In this document: in pieces, positions 13,171-20,863 of the stretch
Layout: the number at the start of each line of letters is the position of its first letter
How positions within the stretch are numbered: position 1 is the stretch's first letter
Assembly: GCA_003132865.1 (NCBI GenBank)
Contig: PKYZ01000584.1
Coordinates: 1-20,863, forward strand
DNA from: Bryobacterales bacterium
GTDB lineage: Bacteria > Acidobacteriota > Terriglobia > Bryobacterales > Bryobacteraceae
Direction: 5' to 3'
Length of the DNA stretch: 20,863 bases
Notes under the pieces: generated by a model
What the model saw: only the letters and a program-made list of their open reading frames with translations
Database searches by the model: none
Told to the model about the DNA's origin: nothing
Translations under genes and position numbers: made by a program

Positions 13171-13853
13171 TCATTTCCTTTTCTTATCTCTTGCCTTTTT
13201 GGGATGAGCCTCGTCCCACGCGAGAATGTCAAGCGCAATTGGTGGAACGTTCGCCTTTTCTGCAAGTAGCCGGATCGTCTTCTGGAGGCCGTCGTATACT
13301 TCCCGTGTCTTCACGAATCCCATTCCCGCCGACGACGGAATGTGTCCGATCTGCTCTTTGAGCCGTGCGTCAATGCAGTTCCTGACCGCCTGAATCGAAT
13401 AGCTATCAAGAGGGACGTGCAGGCACCACACAAGCCGGTTATACGTGGCCTCCGGTATTTCATGCAATCCGCAAACGCCTTTCATCAGCAAATTCGGCAG
13501 CTTGAGCGAAGGCCCGAATGGGATTTCGCAACCCATCTGGCGTTTCCAGTGGCCTCGAAAATCCGCGGCGAACTGATTGAGCCATCTGTCGTAGTCAGCG
13601 CGGTTCTTGATGGATAGCAGCTTCCTAAATAGCCGGACCGCCCGCAGAGAGCCTCCAAAGCCCATTCCCGGAAGACCCTGGACGGCTCCTTGGGCATGTG
13701 GTGAAAGGCGCGGAACGTGTTCGCACCGACCATCACTCGGATGATCCTCGGCCAATCGGTCGGAGGTGGTTTGCTGCTTCTAAGTCCCCAGCCACAGCCC
13801 TTCAAATCCTTTACGAGTTCAACCTGATCGGTCCATTGCCTGGGTTTGGGCAT
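13171..13853 (-). pseudogene. Uncharacterised gene broken by a 2-bp slip
   Basis: Two frames join into one 226-residue protein if one CT unit is removed from the (CT)3 tract at 13646-13651. The N-terminal frame gives M-P-K-P-R-Q-W-T-D-Q-V-E-L-V and R-A-F-H-H-M-P-K. The join then reads E-W-A-L-E-A-L-R-A-V-R-L-F-R-K-L-L, continuing with Y-D-R-W-L-N-Q-F, K-L-P-N-L-L-M-K, L-H-V-P-L-D-S-Y, I-P-S-S-A-G-M-G-F-V and V-P-P-I-A-L-D-I-L-A-W, and ending in a basic tail. I do not recognise the family. It is soluble and helical, with no known catalytic motif. An alternative start at 13865 exists. The gene lies between the helicase and the antitoxin-like gene and shares a promoter decamer with the latter. 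The break may be a real inactivation or an indel error. Confidence 0.6.
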
Positions 13854-13861
13854 TGCAACCA

Positions 13862-13888
13862 GCATGTTAGCACGTCAGATATGCGCTA
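13862..13888. promoter_or_regulatory. Second TAGCRC / GCTAACATGC site
   Basis: Minus strand 13871-13862 repeats the decamer GCTAACATGC seen before the antitoxin-like gene. Half-sites TAGCAC (13868-13873) and GCGCTA (13883-13888) face each other, with a spacer of nine bases instead of four. TGC-TAACAT fits an extended -10 ten bases before the ATG at 13853. The site overlaps the helicase stop codon. Confidence 0.35.
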
Positions 13889-16138
13889 CAGCATCTCCCG
13901 CGCAATCCTCATAGCCGCCTCCTTCCCCCGCTCCCCCACCTCACCCACCGGCCCCACGCACGACGGGCACCCGGCCTCGCATTCACACCCCGCCAGTAAC
14001 TCCGTCGTCAGCCGCACCAGCCGATCCGCCATGCGATATAGCGGCGCGCTTTGCCCCACTCCGCCGGGATAGCAATCGTAGAGATACAAGTTAGGCTCCT
14101 CGCTGAACGCCATACCGAGATCCCGCGGATCGCACATCAGCAGCAGCGCGGCCACCGTGCGCAGGGCGTTGCCCAATCCCGCGAGGCCGCTCTGCTTTTC
14201 GGTGGGCGTCAGGTCCGGGAAGCGCGCCATGAATTCAGCGGGAAAATGCAGCCAGAAGGCCGTGGTGTGCATCTCCTGTTCGGGCATCGAGAGATTGCCC
14301 GCGCCGACGTTTTCGTTAGTATAGAATTTGATCTTCTTAAACCCTACAATCTGGCGATTCACGCGCACGTCGCCGTGGCACTTGCGCGCGCCTCCGAACG
14401 CCTCGCCGTCGAACTCCTCCAGCGTCTTCACCTGGGTGTAATCGATGGCGTCGGTGTAATAGTCGCAATCCACGCGGCGCACGTAAGCTTTGCGCTCCTT
14501 GTAATCGAAGCGCTCCACATGATACTGGCGGGCCTCGTGCAGGTAGATGGCTTTTTCGTGCAGCGTGGTGAGCGCCGCCGTGAAAGCCACCTCGGCGATC
14601 ACGGCGGGCTCGCCGGTGATATCCACTACCACGAAGTTATCGCTTGAAACGGAGCGCAGACTGGTGGCGTCGGCGGGATAGGAATCCGAGGTCCAGTGCC
14701 AGGCGCCCGCGGAGTGATGCAGGAAGCCGGCTTCTTCCAGGAAGCGGCACATCTCGGTGGTATCGTGCGCGCCGAGTTTCTCACCATCCTGAATGGGCAG
14801 CTCGAAAGCGGCGCATTTCAGGTGCGCCAGCAGGATCTCCAGATTGTCCGGGTTGATGTAGGCATGTTCGGGCGAGCGGCCGAAGAAGTAATCGGGGTGT
14901 TCGACGATGTACTGATCGAGCGGCGCGCTGGAGGCCACCAGCACGGCGGCCGAAGCGCTCTGGCGGCGTCCGGCGCGCCCGGCGCGCTGCCACGTGGAGG
15001 CGATGGTGCCCGGATAGCCCGCCATCACCACGGCATCCAGCGAGCCGATGTCGATGCCTAGCTCCAGCGCGTTGGTGGCCACGACCGCGCGGATTTCGCC
15101 GTCCCGCAGCTTGCGCTCGATCTCGCGGCGCTCGCGCGGGAGATATCCGCCGCGATAGCCGCGCACGGCGTCCTTCGGCAGCGGGCCGCGCTCCACTGCA
15201 TCTTTCAAATAGGTAACCAGAATCTCCGTGGCCAGGCGGTTGTTGGCGAACACCAGCGTCTGCAGATGGTGGTCAATGAACTCCAGCGCGATGCGCCGCG
15301 ACTCGCCGATATAACTACGCCTGATTCCCAGTTGACGGTTCACCACAGGCGGATTGTAGAAGATGAAGAACTTCTCGCCGCGCGGCGCGCCGTTCGAATC
15401 CACGATGCGGAAGGGCAATTCCGTGAGCGCCTCGGCCAGCTCGCGTGGATTGGCGATGGTGGCCGAGCAGCAGATGAAGATGGGCTTCGATCCGTAGAAT
15501 TCGCAGATGCGTTTCAGGCGCCGCAGCAGGTTCGCCAAGTGGCTGCCGTAGACGCCGCGATAATAGTGCAGCTCGTCGACGACCACGTAGCGCAGATTCT
15601 CGAACAGCTTGGCCCAGCGGGTGTGGTGGGGCAGGATGCCGGCGTGCAGCATGTCCGGATTGGTGAGCACGATGTTGGCGCGCTGGCGGATGGCCTTGCG
15701 GGCGTCCTGCGGGGTATCGCCATCGTAGGTGAATGCCCGGATGTCGGAGCCCATCTCGTCGATGGCCGTCTGCAGTTCGTGGAGCTGATCTTCGGCCAGG
15801 GCCTTGGTCGGGAAGAGATACATCGCACGGGCGCCGGGATCGGCGAGGAGCAGGTTCAGAACCGGCAGGTTATAGCACAGCGTTTTGCCGCTGGCGGTGG
15901 GGGTGACGACCACCACGTTTTGGCCTTGTTCGATCGACTGGAAGGCTTCGGCCTGGTGGGAATAGAGCTGGCCGATGCCGCGGCCGGCCAGCGCGCGCCG
16001 CAGGATGGGGTTCACGCTATCGGGCAGATCTTGATATGTGCCGCTGGTGGCCGGCTCGTGCCGGATGGCCGCGTGGGGAAAGCGGGTTAGCGCCGCTTCG
16101 AGCGTGGGTGATTTCGGAGAAGCCAGAGTCAGATCCAT
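13886..16138 (-). CDS. DEAD/DEAH-box repair helicase with a Cys4 cluster, MrfA/YprA family
   Basis: This encodes 750 residues from the ATG at 16138, matching the family's usual size; a longer open frame to 16276 adds an unlikely Ser/Ala-rich start. Motifs: Q-x-E-A region near 62, Walker A T-P-T-A-S-G-K85-T, D188-E-L-H, S225-A-T, then helicase C motifs T-N-A-L-E-L-G-I-D and Q-R-A-G-R-A-G-R-R. The C-terminal DUF1998/MZB region carries C718-x-C720, C724-x-x-C727, the metal cluster of MrfA. Bacillus MrfA is a 3'-5' DNA helicase acting with the exonuclease MrfB in repair of mitomycin-type damage. No mrfB-like gene is in the window. It acts in the cytoplasm on DNA. The stop lies 20 bases before the next gene's first possible start, so co-transcription is possible. 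Confidence 0.88.
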   Translation of the reverse strand: MDLTLASPKSPTLEAALTRFPHAAIRHEPATSGTYQDLPDSVNPILRRALAGRGIGQLYSHQAEAFQSIEQGQNVVVVTPTASGKTLCYNLPVLNLLLADPGARAMYLFPTKALAEDQLHELQTAIDEMGSDIRAFTYDGDTPQDARKAIRQRANIVLTNPDMLHAGILPHHTRWAKLFENLRYVVVDELHYYRGVYGSHLANLLRRLKRICEFYGSKPIFICCSATIANPRELAEALTELPFRIVDSNGAPRGEKFFIFYNPPVVNRQLGIRRSYIGESRRIALEFIDHHLQTLVFANNRLATEILVTYLKDAVERGPLPKDAVRGYRGGYLPRERREIERKLRDGEIRAVVATNALELGIDIGSLDAVVMAGYPGTIASTWQRAGRAGRRQSASAAVLVASSAPLDQYIVEHPDYFFGRSPEHAYINPDNLEILLAHLKCAAFELPIQDGEKLGAHDTTEMCRFLEEAGFLHHSAGAWHWTSDSYPADATSLRSVSSDNFVVVDITGEPAVIAEVAFTAALTTLHEKAIYLHEARQYHVERFDYKERKAYVRRVDCDYYTDAIDYTQVKTLEEFDGEAFGGARKCHGDVRVNRQIVGFKKIKFYTNENVGAGNLSMPEQEMHTTAFWLHFPAEFMARFPDLTPTEKQSGLAGLGNALRTVAALLLMCDPRDLGMAFSEEPNLYLYDCYPGGVGQSAPLYRMADRLVRLTTELLAGCECEAGCPSCVGPVGEVGERGKEAAMRIAREML

Positions 16139-16283
16139 CGAGTTTCGCCTTTTCTTTGCTACCTTACACGAAAAGCCGCTCGATGACAAGCATGTGGAAG
16201 TGCGTGGACTGGCAGCCCATGGTTCAGTCGCGGCTCGGCAACATGCCGACCCTGCTGAGCTGGGCCCAGAGGGCACCCCGTCA

Positions 16284-16297
16284 GCAAGCGGTCTTGC
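16284..16297. repeat. Small hairpin just after the PilZ gene
   Basis: GCAAG-CGGT-CTTGC lies immediately downstream of the PilZ stop (minus strand). It is a 5-bp stem without a T tract and is at best a weak terminator. Confidence 0.25.
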
Positions 16298-16300
16298 CGA

Positions 16301-16615
16301 TTATTCCTCGAGGCGCAGGAACTCGTAGCGTTCCAAGGTGGCGGCAATGTCGTAGGCGGACTCGCCGGAGTCCGACCGGTTAGCGCGCAGCACCTTGCCA
16401 ATACAGCGCAAACTAACCCGCTGGTCCGATGGTCCGCCGAGGGCGATGATGTATTCGATGGACGCCCCGATGTCCGGTTCCTTCCCAGCCGTGAATAGTA
16501 CGCCACCCGAACTGATGTTTTTCGTCAATGCGGATTGCATAATCCGTTCTGTCCCGTTGCGTGTGATGGAAACGGGCAATTGCAGGGTGAACCGCCGGGT
16601 GCGTCTTTGTTCCAC
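16301..16615 (-). CDS. PilZ-domain cyclic-di-GMP receptor
   Basis: This encodes 104 residues, a single PilZ domain. The binding signatures are present: R4-x-x-x-R8 in the first residues and N33-x-S35-x-x-G38 in the first strand, followed by the expected beta-barrel pattern. Single-domain PilZ proteins bind cyclic-di-GMP and act by contacting a partner, often in motility, secretion or polysaccharide export. The start is a GTG at 16615, placed correctly for the arginine motif. It lacks a Shine-Dalgarno and a TAGATT box ends exactly 7 bases before it, predicting a leaderless mRNA. It is divergent from the large GGDEF-EAL gene 205 bases away, which suggests shared control and a local signalling module. 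Confidence 0.88.
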   Translation of the reverse strand: MEQRRTRRFTLQLPVSITRNGTERIMQSALTKNISSGGVLFTAGKEPDIGASIEYIIALGGPSDQRVSLRCIGKVLRANRSDSGESAYDIAATLERYEFLRLEE

Positions 16616-16622
16616 TCTTCGT

Positions 16623-16628
16623 AATCTA
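16623..16628 (-). promoter_or_regulatory. -10 box of the PilZ gene (leaderless)
   Basis: The minus strand reads TAGATT, then seven bases, then GTG, so transcription is predicted to begin on the start codon itself. Confidence 0.4.
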
Positions 16629-16693
16629 GTTTCTTTGGGGAACTCAGGTCAACTACTTATTCGAAAAAAGGCGGTGTATTGGTACTGCCGGTT

Positions 16694-16730
16694 TGGGAAA
16701 CTTTAGTCCCAATGCGGGACTTTAGTTCTA
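16694..16730. promoter_or_regulatory. GGGACTTTAGT-type hairpin/direct repeat
   Basis: AGTCCC-AATGC-GGGACT (16705-16721) is a perfect 6-bp hairpin. It lies within two direct copies of ACTTTAGT (16700-16707 and 16719-16726) 19 bases apart. The location is the divergent region between the PilZ and GGDEF-EAL genes. It could be a regulator site for either gene or a dispersed repeat. It does not match the cyclic-di-GMP riboswitch cores I know. Confidence 0.45.
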
Positions 16731-16820
16731 CTTATAGGAGAAAAAGCGGGCCATAATCCGGCGCGCTTACAACGGAGATAACTCCTAAACTCTTCCTCTG
16801 ATCTTGACGATCATGAAAGT

Positions 16821-19800
16821 GTGAGTTTCCCGCTGCAAGAACCGCTTCCGGAGGGCCATATCCAACCCGCGGCCGGTTGGCAGCCGGTGAACGACCACCG
16901 CGCGGCGATGCAATGGGATGCGCTTCTGCGGCAGGTCGCCAACTCTCTGCCGGCCATGATCTGGATGTGTGGCGCGGATGGGCGCGCCACGCTGTTCAAC
17001 AAGCGCTGGCTCCAATTCACCGGATGTACTTTGCCGCAAGCGCTGGATGGCGGATGGGTTCTAGGCGTCCACCCGGACGATGTGGCGCAGCGCCGGGCAG
17101 CGCTTCTGGCGGCGTTGCAGTCGTGCGGTCCCTTCGAAACGGAATACAGGCTGCGCCGCGCGGATGGAGAATACCGCTGGATGCTGGACCAAGGCGCGCC
17201 GCAGTTCGATCCGCGAGGCGATTTTCACGGTTACGTAGGCGTGGCGATCGACATCACCGAACGCAAGCGCGCCGAAGACGAATTGCGGTGGTTGTCCAAG
17301 GCAGTGGAGCAGAGTCCGGCCATCGTAGTCATCACCGATCTGAACCGAATCATCGAATATGTGAATCCCAAATTCACGGAGGTCACCGGTTACACGTTCG
17401 AGGAGGTTCGGGGCCGAAGTCCCGAGATTCTCAACTCGGGCGAGACGCCAGCCGAGAAATATCGCGAGCTGACCGAGGCGATTCAGACGGGAGAATGGCG
17501 GGGTGAATTCCACTACCGGAGGAAGAACGGCGAGCTGTACTGGGAGTCCGCCTCCATCTGCCCGATCCGCGATGCATCTGGCAAACCGGCGCACTTCATC
17601 GCCGTAAAGGAAGACATCACCGAACGCAAGCGCATGGAAGCCGCGTTGCGGGCATCGGAAGAGCGCTTGCGCATCGCCGCCGAGAGCGCCGGAATCTGGG
17701 TATACGATTCGGACCTGAACACCGGCAGGACCGAGAACTGCGGTTCCGACCAATTCCTGAGCACTCTGCGATCGTTTGACGTCTGGGCGCGCGCGATCCA
17801 CCCGGACGATCGCGAGCGGGTGATGGCGGCGATCGAACGGCGCAGGGAAAGCCGGACAGGATTTCGGGAAGAGTACCGGATGGTCGACCTGGATGGGACG
17901 GTCCGCCATATCCTGGATTATGGCGCGCCGGAATGCGATGGCCGGTGGATCGGCGCGTTGCGGGATATCACCAAGAGCAAGCAGGCCGCAGAGGCCGTGG
18001 CGCGGCTGGCGGCCATCGTGCAGTATTCGAGTGACGCCATTATATCGTCGGACCTGGAAGGCGCCATCCAGAGCTGGAATCCGGCGGCGGAAGAGTTATA
18101 TGGTTATACAGCCGAGGAGATGCTGGGCCGCCCGGCAGTGGAGTTGTCCCCACCGGAACGGCGCGAGCGCACGGCGCGGAAAATAGCCTCGGTTGTGGGT
18201 GGCATGCCCCTTCCATCCTTCGAAACGGAGCACATGCGTAAAGGCGGTGCCGTGTTCCCGGTTAGTATCACGGGCTCGGCTATTCGCGATGTTGACGGCA
18301 AGGCCGTTGGCGTTTCTGTCTTCATCCGGGATATCACCGCGCAGAAGCGCGCGCAAGAGGCGCTGGTGGAGAGTGAAAACCGCTTCCGGGCGCTGGTGCA
18401 GAATAGCAATGACATCATTACGTTGATCGATCCCGCCGGGATCATTCTGTACGACAGCCCGGGTGTTTCCGAGTTGCTGGGTGTCTCCCCCGAGCAACGT
18501 CTGGGATGCGAACTCTTCCAGTGGATTCATCCCGATGACCTCTCTTACATCCGGATGCTTCACGAAGAATTGCTGCGCGCACCCGGCGCCAGACTGCGGG
18601 CACAACTGCGGCTGCGGCATGCCGACGGAAGCTGGCGGTGGTGCGATAGTTGGGTAACCAACCTGCTCGAGGAGCCCGGAGTCCGCGCGCTGGTAACCAG
18701 TTTCCGGGATATCACGGAAATGAAGGGCGTCGAGACGGCGTTGCGCGAGAGCGAACAGCGCTACCGCAAGCTGATCGAGGACGCCAGCGATATCATCTTC
18801 ACGATCGATCTGGAAGGAAATTTCACCTCGGTCAACATCATCGGAGAGCGCATCACAGGGTATCGCCGGCACGAACTGCTTTGCATGAATCTGCAGCAGC
18901 TCGCCGCCCCCGAATCCTGCGCCGCCATCCGGCCTACTATCGAGGCGCATCTGGGAGGCGAAACGCCGCCGGCCCTGGAGGCGGATCTCATCACGCGGGA
19001 GGGCCACCGGGTCGCCATGGAGGTGAGCGGCCGGCTGCAATTCCGCAATGGCTTGCCGGTGGGTATATTGTGCGTCGCGCGGGACATTAGCCAGCGCAAG
19101 CGGATCGAACGGCTCGAGCAAGGCCGCCGGGAGGTCCTCGAGATGGTCGCCCAGAACCAGCCTCTGGACGCCGTGCTGCGCCGCGTGGAAGAGATGGTCG
19201 AGCATTACTACCCGGGGGCCGTCGCGCGCATTCTGCTTACGGACGGGTCTGCCGCTCCGGAATCCGCGCCGGGGAGGCCCGGCGCGGCCAGCGCGAACTA
19301 CCAGGGACATCTGGAAATGCCGATCCGGGCTGGCGACGGCCAGGTGCTTGGAAACCTGGAGATCTTTCGCCCCGAACCCTGGCAGGCCACCGAATCCGAA
19401 CAGGTTTTGCTGGATTCCAAGGCGAAACTGGCCGCCATGGCGTTGGAGCACCGGGATCTCACCAACCGGCTGTCGTATCAGGCGCAGCACGATCCCCTGA
19501 CCGGTTTGCCGAACCGCGCGTTGCTCGAGGATCGGCTGCGGCAAGCCCTCACTCTGGCGCGCCGGCAGGCGAAGATGGTGGCGGTGTTCTACGTGGACCT
19601 GGACCGCTTCAAATTCATCAACGATACCCTGGGTCATCACGTCGGAGATCTACTGCTGCAACAGGTGGCCAAGCGGCTGGAGGACGCCGTGCGGCAATCG
19701 GACACGCTGGCGCGGCCGGGGGGAGACGAGTTCGTGGCGGTGCTGTTCGGCATTGAGACAGTCCGCGATGCGGAAATCGTCGGGGAACGGATCATGGAGG

Positions 19801-20771
19801 CCATGCGGGATCCATTCCAGGTAAAGGGACACGAACTGTTCGCCAGCGCGAGTGTCGGCCTCAGTTTGTTCCCCGAGGACGGGGAAGACGCCGCGACTCT
19901 GCAGAAGCACGCCGATGTGGCTATGTACGAGGTCAAGAACCGGGGACGAAACCGCTTTCAGCGGTTCGCGCCCGAGATGAACTCCGCCTCCAGCGAGCGC
20001 CTCGAAATCGAGAACCAACTCCACTGGGCCCTGGACCGCGGCGAGCTGCAACTGTACTATCAGCCCCAGTTTCAACTGCCTTCCCGGCAGCTTGGGGGCG
20101 TGGAAGCGCTGCTGCGGTGGAATCATCCGAAATGGGGTTTGGTCCTGCCGAACCGGTTCGTGCCGGTGGCCGAAGAGAGCGGGCTGATCATCCCCATCGG
20201 CTTGTGGGTGCTGCAGGAGGCCTGCCGGCAACACCAATTGTGGCGGCGTATGGGATATTCGCCGGTCAAGATCGCCGTGAATATCTCGGCCACACAATTC
20301 ATGCGCTCGAACCTGGCGGAGAAGGTCGCGGAGGTCCTGGCGGCGCACGAAATGGAGCCATGCTATCTGGAGGTGGAACTCACCGAGGGAGTGCTGATGC
20401 GGGACGCCGCGGATTCCGCCCGGCAGATCGCCGAATTGCGGGCCCTGGGCGTACGGATCTCCATCGACGATTTCGGGACGGGCTACTCGTCTCTGAGTTA
20501 CTTGCAGCGTCTGCCGATTGACGATTTGAAAATCGACAAGTGCTTCGTGCAATGCATCGACCAGGCCGCCAGCACGCAACCCCTGGTGCAGGCGATCGTA
20601 GGCTTGGCGCACGGCCTGAAGCTGACGGCCACGGCCGAGGGCGTGGAAACCGAAAACGAGTTGGCGGTCCTTCAGGCGCTCGGTTGCGACAAGGTCCAGG
20701 GTTTCCTGCTGGGCAGGCCCGTGCCCGCGGATCAATGGGCGAATTATTGGCGAGCGGGCGCACCGGCGTAA
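16821..20771 (+). CDS. Hybrid PAS(x6)-GAF-GGDEF-EAL cyclic-di-GMP enzyme
   Basis: This encodes 1316 residues with no membrane segment, so it is cytoplasmic. Six PAS/PAC units lie at about 34-155, 156-275, 280-388, 393-515, 520-640 and 646-765, most closing with a D-I-T-E-R-K-R-type PAC end. A GAF-like region spans 770-885. The GGDEF domain (about 888-1050) has an intact G967-G-D-E-F motif and an intact inhibitory site R958-x-x-D961 five residues before it. The EAL domain (about 1060-1310) has E1095-A-L, N1154, E-L-T-E, D1216-D-F-G-T-G, K1237, A-E1273-G-V-E-T and Q1293-G-F. All residues needed to make and to degrade cyclic-di-GMP are present, so net direction must be set by the sensors. The GTG start lacks a ribosome site; an ATG at 16908 in frame is an alternative. 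Ligands of the PAS domains are unknown. Confidence 0.9.
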   Translation: MSFPLQEPLPEGHIQPAAGWQPVNDHRAAMQWDALLRQVANSLPAMIWMCGADGRATLFNKRWLQFTGCTLPQALDGGWVLGVHPDDVAQRRAALLAALQSCGPFETEYRLRRADGEYRWMLDQGAPQFDPRGDFHGYVGVAIDITERKRAEDELRWLSKAVEQSPAIVVITDLNRIIEYVNPKFTEVTGYTFEEVRGRSPEILNSGETPAEKYRELTEAIQTGEWRGEFHYRRKNGELYWESASICPIRDASGKPAHFIAVKEDITERKRMEAALRASEERLRIAAESAGIWVYDSDLNTGRTENCGSDQFLSTLRSFDVWARAIHPDDRERVMAAIERRRESRTGFREEYRMVDLDGTVRHILDYGAPECDGRWIGALRDITKSKQAAEAVARLAAIVQYSSDAIISSDLEGAIQSWNPAAEELYGYTAEEMLGRPAVELSPPERRERTARKIASVVGGMPLPSFETEHMRKGGAVFPVSITGSAIRDVDGKAVGVSVFIRDITAQKRAQEALVESENRFRALVQNSNDIITLIDPAGIILYDSPGVSELLGVSPEQRLGCELFQWIHPDDLSYIRMLHEELLRAPGARLRAQLRLRHADGSWRWCDSWVTNLLEEPGVRALVTSFRDITEMKGVETALRESEQRYRKLIEDASDIIFTIDLEGNFTSVNIIGERITGYRRHELLCMNLQQLAAPESCAAIRPTIEAHLGGETPPALEADLITREGHRVAMEVSGRLQFRNGLPVGILCVARDISQRKRIERLEQGRREVLEMVAQNQPLDAVLRRVEEMVEHYYPGAVARILLTDGSAAPESAPGRPGAASANYQGHLEMPIRAGDGQVLGNLEIFRPEPWQATESEQVLLDSKAKLAAMALEHRDLTNRLSYQAQHDPLTGLPNRALLEDRLRQALTLARRQAKMVAVFYVDLDRFKFINDTLGHHVGDLLLQQVAKRLEDAVRQSDTLARPGGDEFVAVLFGIETVRDAEIVGERIMEAMRDPFQVKGHELFASASVGLSLFPEDGEDAATLQKHADVAMYEVKNRGRNRFQRFAPEMNSASSERLEIENQLHWALDRGELQLYYQPQFQLPSRQLGGVEALLRWNHPKWGLVLPNRFVPVAEESGLIIPIGLWVLQEACRQHQLWRRMGYSPVKIAVNISATQFMRSNLAEKVAEVLAAHEMEPCYLEVELTEGVLMRDAADSARQIAELRALGVRISIDDFGTGYSSLSYLQRLPIDDLKIDKCFVQCIDQAASTQPLVQAIVGLAHGLKLTATAEGVETENELAVLQALGCDKVQGFLLGRPVPADQWANYWRAGAPA

Positions 20772-20774
20772 AAC

Positions 20775-20851
20775 CAGAAGTCAGGAGTCAGGAGTCAGAA
20801 GGCGCCCACGCCGATCTTATTCTGACTTCTGTCTTCTGACTCCTGACTCCT
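20775..20851. repeat. Inverted AGTCAGG-type heptamer repeat
   Basis: The left arm (20775-20800) holds three to four tandem units of the type AGTCAGG/AGTCAGA. The right arm (20820-20851) holds the complement. Bases 20783-20800 pair perfectly with 20834-20851 (18 bp) around a 33-base loop, three bases after the GGDEF-EAL stop codon. It could serve as a transcript end or be a dispersed repeat. Confidence 0.75.
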
Positions 20852-20863
20852 AGTCGTTATGGG

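Noticed and set aside
15266..16090. 274-codon plus-strand frame
   Set aside because: It is antisense to the helicase motifs and has no family resemblance.
16616..16820. Cyclic-di-GMP riboswitch before the GGDEF-EAL gene
   Set aside because: I looked for the conserved cores of the known cyclic-di-GMP aptamers and did not find them. The hairpin present is too small.
18096..19640. 514-codon open frame on the minus strand
   Set aside because: It lies entirely opposite the GGDEF-EAL gene, whose domains are unambiguous. Long antisense frames are common in GC-rich DNA with strong codon bias.
1..20863. CRISPR array or known defence cassette
   Set aside because: No regularly spaced repeats are present. 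The helicase, antitoxin-like gene and broken gene do not form a recognised defence system.

Overview
The window is a GC-rich bacterial chromosome segment, most likely from the Acidobacteriota (Solibacter/Bryobacter-like). This is inferred, not proven. The evidence is the high third-position GC, a basic protein with a repeated SAAG-x-x-x-I-x-x-A-x-x-R-W motif, the remnant of a long-N-terminus MacB-like (ADOP) permease, and many secreted proteins of unknown function. No rRNA, tRNA or CRISPR array was seen.

Layout. Bases 1-492 hold a decayed IS4-type transposase fragment and two short long-distance repeats. Bases 493-3243 hold a small secreted Cys-rich protein facing a coupled minus-strand pair, a TPR protein followed by an O-antigen ligase-type polymerase. 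Bases 3244-5410 are accessory: a basic nucleic-acid-binding-like protein, a frameshifted tyrosine recombinase and a small membrane protein. Bases 5544-11089 are an ordinary block of exported proteins: a LolA-like protein, a glycerophosphodiester phosphodiesterase, a POTRA-only protein, a Tat-exported PIG-L deacetylase homologue, a secreted beta-rich protein, and an S41/CtpA-family protein whose catalytic Ser and Lys are both Asp. Bases 11090-11851 hold a decayed permease. Bases 11937-13865 hold a conserved-looking hypothetical, a hairpin pair, a solo PrlF-type antitoxin tail and an uncharacterised gene broken by a 2-bp slip. Bases 13886-16138 encode an MrfA/YprA-type repair helicase. Bases 16301-20771 form a cyclic-di-GMP module: a PilZ protein divergent from a 1316-residue protein with six PAS domains, a GAF-like region, GGDEF and EAL. 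The window ends in an inverted AGTCAGG-type heptamer repeat.

Functional links. The polymerase/TPR pair and the PilZ/GGDEF-EAL pair are both typical of surface polysaccharide and lifestyle control, but nothing here links them directly. The exported block suggests a double-membrane cell with active envelope maintenance.

The strongest unexpected signals are four. (1) The S41 protein appears to be a pseudoprotease. (2) At least six genes lack a Shine-Dalgarno and carry a -10-like TANNNT box 3-12 bases before the start codon, implying leaderless or near-leaderless mRNAs. One pair shares a palindromic -10. (3) An orphan PrlF-like antitoxin lies next to a frameshifted unknown gene, and both share a decamer in their promoters. 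(4) The left edge appears to be a chimeric junction between a transposase fragment and a 22-bp copy of the polymerase gene.
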